A DNA stretch of 23,773 nt from CAZRZN01 sp964604565 (lineage in GTDB: Bacteria; Pseudomonadota; Alphaproteobacteria; Rhodobacterales; Rhodobacteraceae). The stretch is taken from assembly GCA_964604565.1 (NCBI GenBank), contig CAZRZN010000041.1:1-23773 (forward strand), written 5' to 3'. A program made the position numbers and the translations under genes. Numbering within the stretch: position 1 is the stretch's first letter; each line of letters begins with the position of its first letter. This document shows positions 7,364-15,681 of the stretch, piece by piece. The notes under the pieces are model-generated. The model was not told the origin of the DNA. It ran no database searches and saw only the letters and a program-made list of their open reading frames with translations.

Positions 7364-8290
7364 ATGCCCTTCGCCCCTCGGCTGCTGGACGACGCGGCCC
7401 TGCGTGCCCTCGGAATCGGACCGGATGAGGTGGTCACGTCGATCCGCGAGGCGGTGGCCGATATCGCCGCCGGACGGCTGAGCGTGACGCCAAAATCCGT
7501 GCTGCAACCGGGCGACGGGCGCTACATGATGGCCACCCTTGCCACCGGAAAGGTCACGGTGCTGAAGCAGGTCACCGTCTGTCCCGACAATCCGGGCCGT
7601 GGGCTGCCGTCGATCACCGGGGCGATCATGGTGCTGGATGCGCAGACCGGCGAATGTCTGGCCGTGATGGACGCCGAATGGGTGACGGCGGTGCGCACCG
7701 CGGGCCTGAGTGCGGTAGCCGCCCGGGAATTGGCGAACCCGCAATCCCAGAGCATCGGTTTTGTCGGTTGCGGTGTTCAGGCGCGGTCCCATCTGGATCT
7801 CTTCGCCGGGTTGTTTCCGCTGAAGCGGATCCGCTGCTACGGGCGGGGACAGGCGAATATCGACAGCCTCTGCGCCATGGCGCAGGATCTGGGGCTGGAG
7901 GCCGAGGTCTGCGAGACACCGGAGGCGCTGCTGGAGCAATCGGATATCGTGGTCAGTTCGATCACCATAACCTATCAGGGGGCGCCGTTTCTCGATGCCG
8001 GACTGTTGAGGCCGGGCGCCTTTGCCGCCATCACCGATGCGGGAAAACCTTGGCATCGTGACAGCCTCGACGCCTTTGCAACCGTGGTCGTGGATGACCG
8101 CGCGCAAGAGCTTTCGATGCCGGACCCACTGGTCACGGCGGAGCGTATTGCCGGGGATCTGACCGACCTCGTGGCCGGGTCCGTCGTGGCGGAGGACGGG
8201 CCTCGGGCCTTCATGTTCCGGGGAATCGCTGCCGGGGATTATGCGCTTGCGGCACATGTCTGGGATAAAGTCGCGGCGGGGTCCGAGTGA
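7364..8290 (+). CDS. Ornithine cyclodeaminase / mu-crystallin family protein
   Basis: A 308-residue NAD(P)-binding protein of the OCD/mu-crystallin family, whose members include ornithine cyclodeaminase, alanine dehydrogenase of the archaeal type, and ketimine reductases. Seen here are VLKQVTVCPDN, the substrate and dimer region DAEWVTAVRTAGLSAVAARELA, and a Rossmann motif GFVGCGVQARSHL with GCGVQA at residues 135-140. C-terminal SITITYQGAPFLD and ITDAGKPWHRD are also typical. The length is slightly short of the usual 315-350. It begins 3 bases after rmuC, so it is probably co-transcribed with mutL-rmuC although its role is metabolic. The substrate (ornithine, a pyrroline or thiazoline carboxylate, or alanine) cannot be told from sequence. 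Confidence 0.88.
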   Translation: MPFAPRLLDDAALRALGIGPDEVVTSIREAVADIAAGRLSVTPKSVLQPGDGRYMMATLATGKVTVLKQVTVCPDNPGRGLPSITGAIMVLDAQTGECLAVMDAEWVTAVRTAGLSAVAARELANPQSQSIGFVGCGVQARSHLDLFAGLFPLKRIRCYGRGQANIDSLCAMAQDLGLEAEVCETPEALLEQSDIVVSSITITYQGAPFLDAGLLRPGAFAAITDAGKPWHRDSLDAFATVVVDDRAQELSMPDPLVTAERIAGDLTDLVAGSVVAEDGPRAFMFRGIAAGDYALAAHVWDKVAAGSE

Positions 8291-8460
8291 GCCAGAGCAA
8301 TTGTTCACCCTTGAACGACAGGCATGTATCCCGCGCATGGACGCTATGCACAGGGCCATCTGCCAAGGGGCAAGCCAAACTGTTAACCCCGCGGTCATTG
8401 CCAGGCACGGCATTTGGCCCCGATCTTCTACGATGTTAAGGTAGAGGCATCACGAAAGCC

Positions 8461-8474
8461 GTTTAAGGCTAAAC
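8461..8474. promoter_or_regulatory. Inverted repeat GTTTA-AGGC-TAAAC upstream of aceE
   Basis: A 14-base repeat with five-base perfect arms, 38 bases before the aceE start in the 221-base gap that must hold the promoter of the pyruvate dehydrogenase operon. A weak -35/-10 pair (TTGGCC, 17 bases, TAAGGT) lies just upstream at about 8414-8442, putting the repeat near the transcript start. It could be an operator; no regulator can be named. Confidence 0.3.
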
Positions 8475-8511
8475 CAATTTGCGCACACGGCGCTATACGG
8501 GAGGACCGCAG

Positions 8512-11169
8512 ATGAAAGACACCCCGCAGGATATTGATCCGCTGGAGAGCCGGGAGTGGCAGGATGCGATCGAGGATGTGATCGAACGCGACGGTGCCGA
8601 CCGCGCGCATTTCCTGCTGGACAAGGCCGTGCAATCGGCGCGTGCCGCTGGCGCGCGGTTGCCCTTTTCCGCGACCACACCCTATCAGAACACGATCTCT
8701 CCCGATGACGAAATCGACATTCCCGGCGACACCGAGATGGAATGGCGCATCCGCACCATCAACCGCTGGAACGCGATGGCCACGGTGGTCAAGCGCAACA
8801 AGGAAAGCAGCGAATACGGCGGGCATATCGCCTCCTTCGCCTCCTCCGCGGCGCTTTATGACATCGGGCTGAACCATTTCTGGCGCTCCAAATCCGCGAT
8901 TCACGGCGGCGATCTTGTGTTCTTTCAGGGCCACGTGATCCCCGGGATCTATGCGCGCTCCTTCATGGAGGGCCGGATCAGCGAAGACCAGATGAAGAAC
9001 TTCCGCTCCGAAGTGTCCGGCGCGGGGCTGTCATCTTATCCGCACCCGTGGCTGATGCCGGATTACTGGCAGTTCCCGACCGTCTCGATGGGCCTTGGCC
9101 CGCTGATGGCGATCTACCAGGCGCGGTTCATGAAATATCTTGAACATCGCGGTTTGATCGAAAAGAGCGACCGCAAGGTCTGGGCCTTTCTCGGCGATGG
9201 AGAGATGGATGAACCCGAAAGCCTCGGGGCGATCCAGCTGGCATCGCGCGAAGGGCTCGACAATCTGATCTTTGTCGTCAACTGCAATCTGCAGCGGCTT
9301 GACGGTCCGGTGCGCGGCAACTCGAAAATCGTGCAGGAGCTTGAAGGGCATTTCCGCGGCTCCGGCTGGGACGTGATCAAGCTGTTGTGGGGCCGCGGCT
9401 GGGACGAACTGCTGGAGCAGGACACCACGGGCCGTCTGCGGCAACTGATGGATGAAACCATCGACGGCGACTACCAGACCTTCAAGACGAAGGACGGTGC
9501 CTACATCCGCAAGCATTTCTTCGGCAAATACCCCGAGACCGCCGAGCTGGTGAAGGACTGGACCGACGATCAGATCTGGGCGCTGCGCCGTGGCGGTCAC
9601 GACCCCAAGAAGGTCTATAATGCGTTCAAGCGTGCCACCGACGCCGAAGACCAGCCCACTGTCCTGCTGGTCAAGACGGTCAAGGGCTATGGCATGGGCA
9701 CCGCTGGCGAGGGGCTGAACACCACCCACCAGCAAAAGAAGATGCAGTTCGATCAGCTCAAGGCGATGCGGGACCGGTTCAGGATCCCGGTCAAGGACGA
9801 AGAGCTGGAAAAGGACGTGCCCTTCGTCTCGCTCAACAATGCGCAGAAGGCCTATCTGTCCGAACGGCGGCGTGAACTGGGGGGGTCCTTCCCGGTGCGC
9901 CACCACGACACCGCTCCGCTGGAGATTCCGCCGCTGACCTCCTTCAAGGGGCAGTTGGAATCGACCGGAGAGCGGGAAATCTCGACCACGATGGCCTTTG
10001 TCCGCATCCTGACGACGCTGCTGCGGGACAAGAAGATCGGCAAGCAGGTTGTGCCGATCGTCCCGGATGAAAGCCGGACTTTCGGGATGGAGGGGCTGTT
10101 CCGCTCCGTCGGGATCTACAATCCCAAGGGACAGAATTACACGCCCGAAGACCGCGAACAGATGTCCTATTACAAGGAATCCAAAAGCGGTCAGGTGCTT
10201 CAGGAGGGCATCAACGAAGCGGGGGCGATGGCGGACTGGATCGCGGCGGCGACGTCCTATTCCAACCACGGCGTGCCGATGATCCCCTTCTACATCTACT
10301 ATTCGATGTTCGGTTTCCAGCGCATCGGCGATCTGGCCTATGCGGCCGGCGACAGCCGGGCGCGCGGCTTCATGCTGGGCGGCACGGCCGGCCGGACCAC
10401 GCTGAACGGCGAGGGCCTGCAACATGAGGACGGCCACAGCCATATCCTTGCCGCGACGATCCCCAATTGCATCAGTTACGACCCGACCTTCTCCTACGAG
10501 GTGGCCGTGATCGTGCAGCACGGGCTTCAGCGGATGTATGTCGATCAGGACGACGTCTATTTCTACCTGACGCTGATGAACGAGAACTACAGCCACCCGG
10601 AGATCCCGATGGGCGCCGAAGAAGGCATCATCAAGGGTCTCTACCGGATGAAGAAGACGGCCAAACCCGCCAAGAAGCATGTCAACTTCATGGGGTCCGG
10701 CACGATCCTCGTGCAGTCGATCAAGGCCGCCGAAATGCTGGAGGAGGATTTCGGCGTCACGTCAGACATCTGGTCGGCAACCTCGTTCAACGAACTGGCG
10801 CGCGACTATCAGGATTGTGCACGGCACAACCGTCTGAACCCCTTTGCCGAGGAACGGGTGCCCTACGCGACCCAGACGCTGGCCAACGCCAAGGGTCCGA
10901 TCATCGTCGCCACCGACTACATGAAGAACTACGCCGAACAGATCCGGGGGGCGGTTCCAAACCGCTTTACGGTGCTGGGCACCGACGGCTTTGGGCGGTC
11001 GGACAGCCGGGTCAACCTGCGGCGCTTCTTCGAGGTGGATGCGAACCACATCGCCGCGGCGGCCATGGTCGATCTGTGGCGCGAGGGGCAGATCTCGGAC
11101 AAGGATCTCGAGGCGGCGCTCAAGAAATATGACATCGACGGCGGAAAGCCGAACCCGCGTCTGGTATAA
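8512..11169 (+). CDS. aceE: Pyruvate dehydrogenase E1, homodimeric AceE type
   Basis: An 885-residue thiamine-diphosphate enzyme that decarboxylates pyruvate and acetylates the lipoyl groups of E2. E. coli AceE has 887 residues, so this is full length. The ThDP motif begins GDGEMDEPES at residue 228 and ends at Asn257-Cys258-Asn259. Other marks are WNAMATVVKRNK, GHIASFASSAALYDIG, the TKDGAYIRKHFFGKYPE loop, and TAGRTTLNGEGLQHEDGHSH with catalytic His residues. The ATG at 8512 has GGGAGGA at the right distance; the frame is open to 8479 without a better start. It is the first gene of aceE-aceF-lpd, 20 bases before aceF. Many alphaproteobacteria use the two-subunit PdhA/PdhB enzyme instead, so the AceE type is a lineage marker. 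Confidence 0.97.
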   Translation: MKDTPQDIDPLESREWQDAIEDVIERDGADRAHFLLDKAVQSARAAGARLPFSATTPYQNTISPDDEIDIPGDTEMEWRIRTINRWNAMATVVKRNKESSEYGGHIASFASSAALYDIGLNHFWRSKSAIHGGDLVFFQGHVIPGIYARSFMEGRISEDQMKNFRSEVSGAGLSSYPHPWLMPDYWQFPTVSMGLGPLMAIYQARFMKYLEHRGLIEKSDRKVWAFLGDGEMDEPESLGAIQLASREGLDNLIFVVNCNLQRLDGPVRGNSKIVQELEGHFRGSGWDVIKLLWGRGWDELLEQDTTGRLRQLMDETIDGDYQTFKTKDGAYIRKHFFGKYPETAELVKDWTDDQIWALRRGGHDPKKVYNAFKRATDAEDQPTVLLVKTVKGYGMGTAGEGLNTTHQQKKMQFDQLKAMRDRFRIPVKDEELEKDVPFVSLNNAQKAYLSERRRELGGSFPVRHHDTAPLEIPPLTSFKGQLESTGEREISTTMAFVRILTTLLRDKKIGKQVVPIVPDESRTFGMEGLFRSVGIYNPKGQNYTPEDREQMSYYKESKSGQVLQEGINEAGAMADWIAAATSYSNHGVPMIPFYIYYSMFGFQRIGDLAYAAGDSRARGFMLGGTAGRTTLNGEGLQHEDGHSHILAATIPNCISYDPTFSYEVAVIVQHGLQRMYVDQDDVYFYLTLMNENYSHPEIPMGAEEGIIKGLYRMKKTAKPAKKHVNFMGSGTILVQSIKAAEMLEEDFGVTSDIWSATSFNELARDYQDCARHNRLNPFAEERVPYATQTLANAKGPIIVATDYMKNYAEQIRGAVPNRFTVLGTDGFGRSDSRVNLRRFFEVDANHIAAAAMVDLWREGQISDKDLEAALKKYDIDGGKPNPRLV

Positions 11170-11189
11170 GCGGGACTGGAGGACAGACT

Positions 11190-12488
11190 ATGACCGTAGA
11201 AGTAAAAGTGCCGGACATCGGCGATTTCACCGATGTTCCGGTGGTCTCGATCCTTGTCAGCGTTGGCGACACCATCGCCGAAGAGGATCCGATCGTCGAA
11301 CTGGAATCCGACAAGGCCACGATGGAAGTGCCCTCCTCGGCAGCTGGCGTGGTGAAGGAAATAAAGGTCGCCGAGGGCGACAGTGTCGCCGAAGGCACCG
11401 TGCTGCTGATCCTTGAGGGCGATGGTGCCGCATCCGGAGACTCCGCGCCCAAGGAATCCGCTCCCAAGGAAGAGGAAAAATCCGAACCCGCTTCCGCGCC
11501 CGCGTCTCAGCCGTCCGATGGCGGATCGGCCCCAGCCGAGGCGGTCGCACCCGCGCCCGTGACCGATGCCGGGTTTTCCAAGGTGCATGCCTCACCCTCG
11601 GTCCGGGCCTATGCCCGCCGGGTCGAAGTCGATCTGAACAAGGTGAATGGCACCGGTCGCAAGGGCCGGATCCTGCGCGAAGACGTGGAAAAGGCGCTGA
11701 AATCGCAAGTCGCCCCGGTGGCGGCAGCAGGTGGCGCGGCGCAGGGCGGTATGGGCATTCCGCCGATTCCGGCTGTCGACTTTTCGAAATTCGGTCCGGT
11801 CGAAGACGTCGAGATGCCGCGCATCAAGAAACTGTCCGGCCCGGCCCTGCACCGGTCTTGGTTGAACATCCCCCATGTCACGCACAATGACGAGGCGGAC
11901 ATCACGGATCTGGACAAGTATCGCAAGGAAATGGACACGATGGCCAAGGAGGAGGGCTATCGCGTCACCCTGCTGTCCTTTGTCATCAAGGCGTCGGTCA
12001 GCGCGCTGAAGACCCATTGGGAAGTCAACAGTTCGGTCCATCCCGACGGTGACAAGCTGATCCGCAAGTCCTACTACAACATCGGATTTGCGGCGGACAC
12101 GCCGGTGGGCCTGATGGTGCCGGTGATCAAGGACGCGGACCGCAAGGGTCTGGTGGAAATCTCCAAGGAACTGGGCGAATTGTCGGCCAAGGCCCGCAAG
12201 GGTGAGCTGAAAGGCCCGGACATGCAGGGCGCCAGCTTTACCATTTCCTCCCTCGGGGGGATTGGCGGGACCTCCTTCACCCCCATCGTCAATGCGCCGG
12301 AGGTGGCGATCCTGGGTCTGACCCGGTCGAAGATGGCTCCGGTCTGGAACGGCGATGAGTTCGTGCCGCGCCTGATGCAGCCGCTTTCGCTGTCCTACGA
12401 CCACCGGGCCATCGACGGCGCCCTGGCCGCGCGCTTCTGCGTGACGCTCAAGACGCTGTTGTCCGACATGCGCAAGCTGATGTGGTAA
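11190..12488 (+). CDS. aceF: Dihydrolipoyllysine acetyltransferase, E2 of pyruvate dehydrogenase
   Basis: A 432-residue E2 core protein that takes the acetyl group from E1 and transfers it to coenzyme A. Domain order: one lipoyl domain (residues 4-78, lipoyl Lys42 in ESDKATMEVPS), an Ala/Pro/Glu-rich swinging linker (80-125), a peripheral-subunit-binding domain (ASPSVRAYARRVEVDLNKV, about 132-168), a second flexible linker, then the catalytic domain (about 205-432) with His405 and Asp409 in SYDHRAIDG. E. coli AceF has three lipoyl domains; here there is only one, but a second near copy is attached to the E3 encoded next. GGAGG precedes the ATG. The lpd start is 12 bases after the stop. Confidence 0.97.
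   Translation: MTVEVKVPDIGDFTDVPVVSILVSVGDTIAEEDPIVELESDKATMEVPSSAAGVVKEIKVAEGDSVAEGTVLLILEGDGAASGDSAPKESAPKEEEKSEPASAPASQPSDGGSAPAEAVAPAPVTDAGFSKVHASPSVRAYARRVEVDLNKVNGTGRKGRILREDVEKALKSQVAPVAAAGGAAQGGMGIPPIPAVDFSKFGPVEDVEMPRIKKLSGPALHRSWLNIPHVTHNDEADITDLDKYRKEMDTMAKEEGYRVTLLSFVIKASVSALKTHWEVNSSVHPDGDKLIRKSYYNIGFAADTPVGLMVPVIKDADRKGLVEISKELGELSAKARKGELKGPDMQGASFTISSLGGIGGTSFTPIVNAPEVAILGLTRSKMAPVWNGDEFVPRLMQPLSLSYDHRAIDGALAARFCVTLKTLLSDMRKLMW
11202..11420 (+). repeat. Lipoyl-domain coding repeat, copy 1 (in aceF)
   Basis: Codons 5-77 of aceF encode a lipoyl domain that matches codons 3-75 of lpd (12507-12725) in 57 of 73 residues, counted by eye with no gaps. The two stretches are a diverged duplication within one operon. 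Confidence 0.85.
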
Positions 12489-12500
12489 GGAGACGAGTTC

Positions 12501-14252
12501 ATGGACATCAAGGTTCCCGATATCGGTGATTTCACCGATGTGCCCGTCGTCTCCATTCTGGTCAGTGTGGGCGATACCGTCAGCGAAGAAGATCCGCTGA
12601 TCGAACTGGAGTCGGACAAGGCGACGATGGAAGTGCCATCGCCCGCCGCCGGCAAGATCACCGAGATCAAGGTCTCGGAGGGTGACAAGGTCTCGGAAGG
12701 GACCGTGATCATGGTCTTCGAAGGGGCGGAGGAAGACAGCCCGGCCTCGGGGGGCGTCGAACCCCCCTCGGCCGCTGCGGAGCCTTCGGCCCCGCAGGGC
12801 GTCGCGGCCACCGGCACCGCCAGCGGGCCCGGCGACGTGCACGCGGAGGTCGTTGTGCTGGGGTCCGGCCCGGGCGGGTATTCCGCCGCCTTCCGGGCTG
12901 CCGATCTAGGCAAGAAAACCGTCCTGATCGAACGCTATCCGACCCTTGGCGGGGTCTGCCTGAACGTCGGCTGCATCCCGTCCAAGGCGCTTCTGCATGT
13001 GGCCAAGGTCATGACCGAGGCCGAGGAAATGGGCAGTCACGGCATCAGCTTCGGCAAGCCGAAGATCGACCTCGACGAGTTGCGTGCCTTCAAGGACGGC
13101 GTCGTGAAGCAGTTGACCGGCGGTCTGGACGGGCTTTCCAAGGGACGCAAGGTGCAGGTCGTGCACGGTTTTGGCACCTTCACCGGTCCCAACATGATCG
13201 AGGTGAAGGGCGAGGACGGCGTCAAGACCGTGTCCTTTGATCAATGCATCATTGCCGCCGGATCCGAGCCTGTGGCGCTGCCCTTTATCCCGCATGACGA
13301 CCCGCGCGTGATCGACAGCACCGGCGCGCTGGAGCTGAAGGACATTCCAGAACGGATGCTGGTTCTGGGCGGCGGGATCATCGGCCTGGAAATGGCCTGC
13401 GTTTACGACGCGCTGGGATCGAAGGTCACCGTTGTCGAACTGATGGACCAGATCATCCCCGGTGCCGACAAGGACATCGTCAAACCGCTGATGACCCGGA
13501 TCAAGGGCCGGTACGAGAACATCTTTCTCAAGACCAAGGTCACCGGGGTCGAGGCGCAGGACGATGGGCTCAAGGTCACCTTCGAGGACGACAAGGGCGA
13601 GAGTTTCACCGACACCTTCGACAAACTGCTGGTCGCGGTGGGGCGCAAGCCCAACGGCAAGATGCTGGAGGCCGAAAAGGCCGGTGTCGCGGTGGATGAT
13701 CGCGGCTTCATCGGGGTCGATGCGCAGCAGCGCACCGGGGTAAAGCATATCTTTGCCATCGGGGACGTCGTCGGCCAGCCGATGCTGGCGCACAAGGCGG
13801 TGCATGAGGGCAAGGTTGCGGCAGAGGTCTGCGCGGGCGAAAAGCGGTTCTTCGACGCCAAGCTGATCCCTTCGGTGGCCTATACCGATCCCGAAGTGGC
13901 CTGGTGCGGCGTGACGGAGAATGAGGCCAAGGCCAAGGGCATCAAGTATGAAAAGGGTGTCTTCCCATGGGCGGCGTCCGGACGGTCCCTGTCCAACGGG
14001 CGGAGCGAGGGCGTCACCAAGCTCCTTTTCGATCCCGAAGACGACAGGGTGATCGGCGCCTGCATCGTGGGCACCAACGCGGGCGATCTGATCTCGGAGG
14101 CGGCACTGGCGATCGAGATGGGCGCCGATGCCGTGGATCTTGGCCATACGATCCACCCGCATCCGACCTTGTCGGAGACGGTCAATTTTGCCGCGGAAAT
14201 GTATGAGGGCACGATCACCGACCTCATGCCACCAAAGAAGCGCAAGTCGTAA
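12501..14252 (+). CDS. lpdA: Dihydrolipoyl dehydrogenase (E3) with fused N-terminal lipoyl domain
   Basis: A 583-residue flavoprotein that reoxidises dihydrolipoyl groups with NAD+. A lipoyl domain (residues 1-78, Lys40 in ESDKATMEVPS) is joined by an Ala/Pro/Ser-rich linker (79-110) to a normal E3: FAD motif VVVLGSGPGGYSAAFRAA, the redox disulfide CLNVGC (Cys153, Cys158), NAD motif VLGGGIIGLEMA, second FAD motif IFAIGDVVGQPMLAHKA, and C-terminal HTIHPHPTLSE with the catalytic His. Usual E3 is about 470 residues; the extra length is the lipoyl part. Such fused E3 proteins occur in other bacteria with AceE-type complexes. The fusion gives the complex a second type of swinging arm. Ribosome binding site AAGGAGACG precedes the ATG. 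Confidence 0.97.
   Translation: MDIKVPDIGDFTDVPVVSILVSVGDTVSEEDPLIELESDKATMEVPSPAAGKITEIKVSEGDKVSEGTVIMVFEGAEEDSPASGGVEPPSAAAEPSAPQGVAATGTASGPGDVHAEVVVLGSGPGGYSAAFRAADLGKKTVLIERYPTLGGVCLNVGCIPSKALLHVAKVMTEAEEMGSHGISFGKPKIDLDELRAFKDGVVKQLTGGLDGLSKGRKVQVVHGFGTFTGPNMIEVKGEDGVKTVSFDQCIIAAGSEPVALPFIPHDDPRVIDSTGALELKDIPERMLVLGGGIIGLEMACVYDALGSKVTVVELMDQIIPGADKDIVKPLMTRIKGRYENIFLKTKVTGVEAQDDGLKVTFEDDKGESFTDTFDKLLVAVGRKPNGKMLEAEKAGVAVDDRGFIGVDAQQRTGVKHIFAIGDVVGQPMLAHKAVHEGKVAAEVCAGEKRFFDAKLIPSVAYTDPEVAWCGVTENEAKAKGIKYEKGVFPWAASGRSLSNGRSEGVTKLLFDPEDDRVIGACIVGTNAGDLISEAALAIEMGADAVDLGHTIHPHPTLSETVNFAAEMYEGTITDLMPPKKRKS
12507..12725 (+). repeat. Lipoyl-domain coding repeat, copy 2 (in lpd)
   Basis: The partner of 11202-11420. 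The first 24 residues compared differ only at one position (V/I), while the domain ends differ more, mostly by conservative swaps. At the DNA level third positions have drifted, so the duplication is not recent. Confidence 0.85.
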
Positions 14253-14267
14253 TCGCGTCAAGTAACG

Positions 14268-14297
14268 GGTCCGGACGGGCTAAGGCGCGTCCGGACC
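14268..14297 (+). terminator. Strong hairpin after the pyruvate dehydrogenase operon
   Basis: Ten perfect base pairs, GGTCCGGACG (14268-14277) and CGTCCGGACC (14288-14297), around a ten-base loop, starting 15 bases after the lpd stop. There is no T-run behind it, so it is either an atypical terminator or a stem protecting the 3' end of the transcript. It sits between converging operons. Confidence 0.6.
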
Positions 14298-14314
14298 AGC
14301 CATTCTCGCGGGGC

Positions 14315-14337
14315 GGCGCCTGACCTCGTCAGACGCC
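14315..14337 (-). terminator. Second hairpin, between lpd and chrR
   Basis: Arms GGCG-C-CTGA and TCAG-A-CGCC with a five-base loop and one C/A mismatch, ending 16 bases from the chrR stop. It may serve the minus-strand rpoE-chrR transcript. No T-run follows on either strand. Confidence 0.4.
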
Positions 14338-14353
14338 TCACCCCGGACGCCGG

Positions 14354-15004
14354 TCAGATGTTGAGGAACGGTTGCGCGAAGCGCGCCATGCCCTTCAGCC
14401 GGAGCGGCGCATCGGTCACCGTGAGGCAAATGCAATCTTCGGAAATGTCGGCCACCGGCGTGTGGTTCAGGTCGGCATCCGCAATCTCGATATCGCCGCG
14501 TGCGAAATATCCCTCATCATCCTTGAAGGCCCCCTTCAGCACCAGCGTGAGTTCCTGACCGCGGTGCCCGTGATCCGGCATCGCCGTCCCGGCGGGGATA
14601 TACAGGAGGCGCGCAGTGGCGTCGGGCGACGTCCGCAGGATCGCCTGCTTGACCCCCATGCCCACGGATCGCCATTTCACCGTGTCCAGCGAGTCGCCAA
14701 TATAGTCCAGCAGGGGTGCGGGGGCGATCGGATCCGTCGCGACCCTGATATCGCGCGCCTCGGACGGCGCGACGCCGCCACGTATCATATCCAGCGCGCC
14801 CTTCAGGCAATCATCCGAAACACTTACGCCCTCGACGGTGTTCAGCACCGCCCCGCCGACCGCATCCTGCGCCTCGACCGCGGCGCGGCATTCATCGCAT
14901 AATGACACATGCGTCGCGACGATCAGGTTCACCGCTTCGGGAAGCATCCCGGTTGAATATCCGATGATCAATTCGTCAGTCAGATGATGTTTGATTTGCG
15001 TCAT
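14354..15004 (-). CDS. chrR: ChrR, zinc-binding anti-sigma factor of RpoE
   Basis: A 216-residue cytoplasmic protein that holds RpoE inactive until singlet oxygen or organic peroxides appear. The N-terminal anti-sigma domain has the zinc ligands His6 or His7, His32, Cys36 and Cys39 (THVSLCDEC). The C-terminal cupin-like domain keeps His145, His147, Glu151 and His181, which line up at a constant offset of four with the second zinc site of R. sphaeroides ChrR (141, 143, 147, 177). Cys191 and Cys193 (DCICLTV) likewise match its Cys187/Cys189 pair. All sensor residues are thus present, so it should be functional. It follows rpoE by 7 bases on the same strand, the usual co-transcribed order. Confidence 0.95.
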   Translation of the reverse strand: MTQIKHHLTDELIIGYSTGMLPEAVNLIVATHVSLCDECRAAVEAQDAVGGAVLNTVEGVSVSDDCLKGALDMIRGGVAPSEARDIRVATDPIAPAPLLDYIGDSLDTVKWRSVGMGVKQAILRTSPDATARLLYIPAGTAMPDHGHRGQELTLVLKGAFKDDEGYFARGDIEIADADLNHTPVADISEDCICLTVTDAPLRLKGMARFAQPFLNI

Positions 15005-15011
15005 CTCGTGG

Positions 15012-15602
15012 TCAATTCCTGTCCATAGCGTGTCTCAGGCGCTCCAGCGCCAATCTGATGCGGGACTTGATCGTTCCCAGCGGGAGGCCCGTCTGATCCG
15101 CGATTTCGCTATGCGTCAAATCGCCGAAATAGGCCTTTTCGATCAATTCCCGCTGTTTCGCGGGGAGCGAGGCAATCGCCTCCCCCAACTGTTCACTCTC
15201 CTGTTGCAGGCTCAGCTGATCCTCTTGATCGCGCTCCGCCTCCGGTCCCCAGGTCAGATCCTCGGGCTCGGGCCGCTTCTGCCGGCGCAGGACGTCAATC
15301 CTGCGGTTCCGCGCGATCGTGAAAACCCATGTGGCCACGGAGGCCCGCGTCGGATCGAACTGGCCCGCCTTCTGCCAGACGGTCGTCATGACCTCCTGAA
15401 CGCATTCTTCGGCCATGGCCGCATCGGCTCCTGACCGCATCAGGAACGCCTTGATCCGCGGCGCGAAGTGGCGAAACAGGTCTACAAAGGCCGTCTCGTC
15501 CCTTTCGTCCCGAATGCGGACCAGAACCGCTGTCCAGTCCGTAGGTTCGCAGTCCGACTGTCGTGCTCCCACGTTTTCCGCTCCGTCAAAGTCGTCGACC
15601 AT
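15012..15602 (-). CDS. rpoE: RpoE, ECF11-type sigma factor of the singlet-oxygen response
   Basis: A 196-residue ECF sigma factor. Region 2 shows FRHFAPRIKAFLMRSGADAAMAEECVQEVM followed by TWVFTIARNRRIDVLRR; region 4 shows LPAKQRELIEKAYFGDLTHSEIADQTGLPLGTIKSRIRLALERLR. The match to R. sphaeroides RpoE is close throughout. The frame is open to an ATG at 15677, but that codon is about where transcription from the candidate promoter at 15682-15711 would begin. The ATG at 15602 has AGAGG six bases upstream and leaves a short leader, so I take it; ATG 15626 is an alternative. Expected regulation is autoactivation, with ChrR as inhibitor. Confidence 0.94.
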   Translation of the reverse strand: MVDDFDGAENVGARQSDCEPTDWTAVLVRIRDERDETAFVDLFRHFAPRIKAFLMRSGADAAMAEECVQEVMTTVWQKAGQFDPTRASVATWVFTIARNRRIDVLRRQKRPEPEDLTWGPEAERDQEDQLSLQQESEQLGEAIASLPAKQRELIEKAYFGDLTHSEIADQTGLPLGTIKSRIRLALERLRHAMDRN

Positions 15603-15681
15603 GACATGCCTCTTGAAAGACTGCATCGCAACTGACGAAGCGTCGCGGGGTTCAAGTGGTGCTGCTGCTCCAAACATGAAA

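Noticed and set aside
6146..8413. A 755-codon open frame on the minus strand, opposite rmuC and the OCD gene
   Set aside because: It is antisense to two well-recognised genes, has low-complexity His/Arg/Gln/Gly-rich translation and no domain; long antisense frames are expected at this GC content.
9031..10680. A 549-codon open frame on the minus strand inside aceE
   Set aside because: Fully antisense to AceE, whose reading frame is conserved throughout; the antisense product has no recognisable motif.
11592..14261. Long minus-strand frames opposite aceF and lpd (about 416 and 451 codons)
   Set aside because: Both mirror strongly conserved enzymes and show the biased composition of antisense translation; no start signals worth the name.
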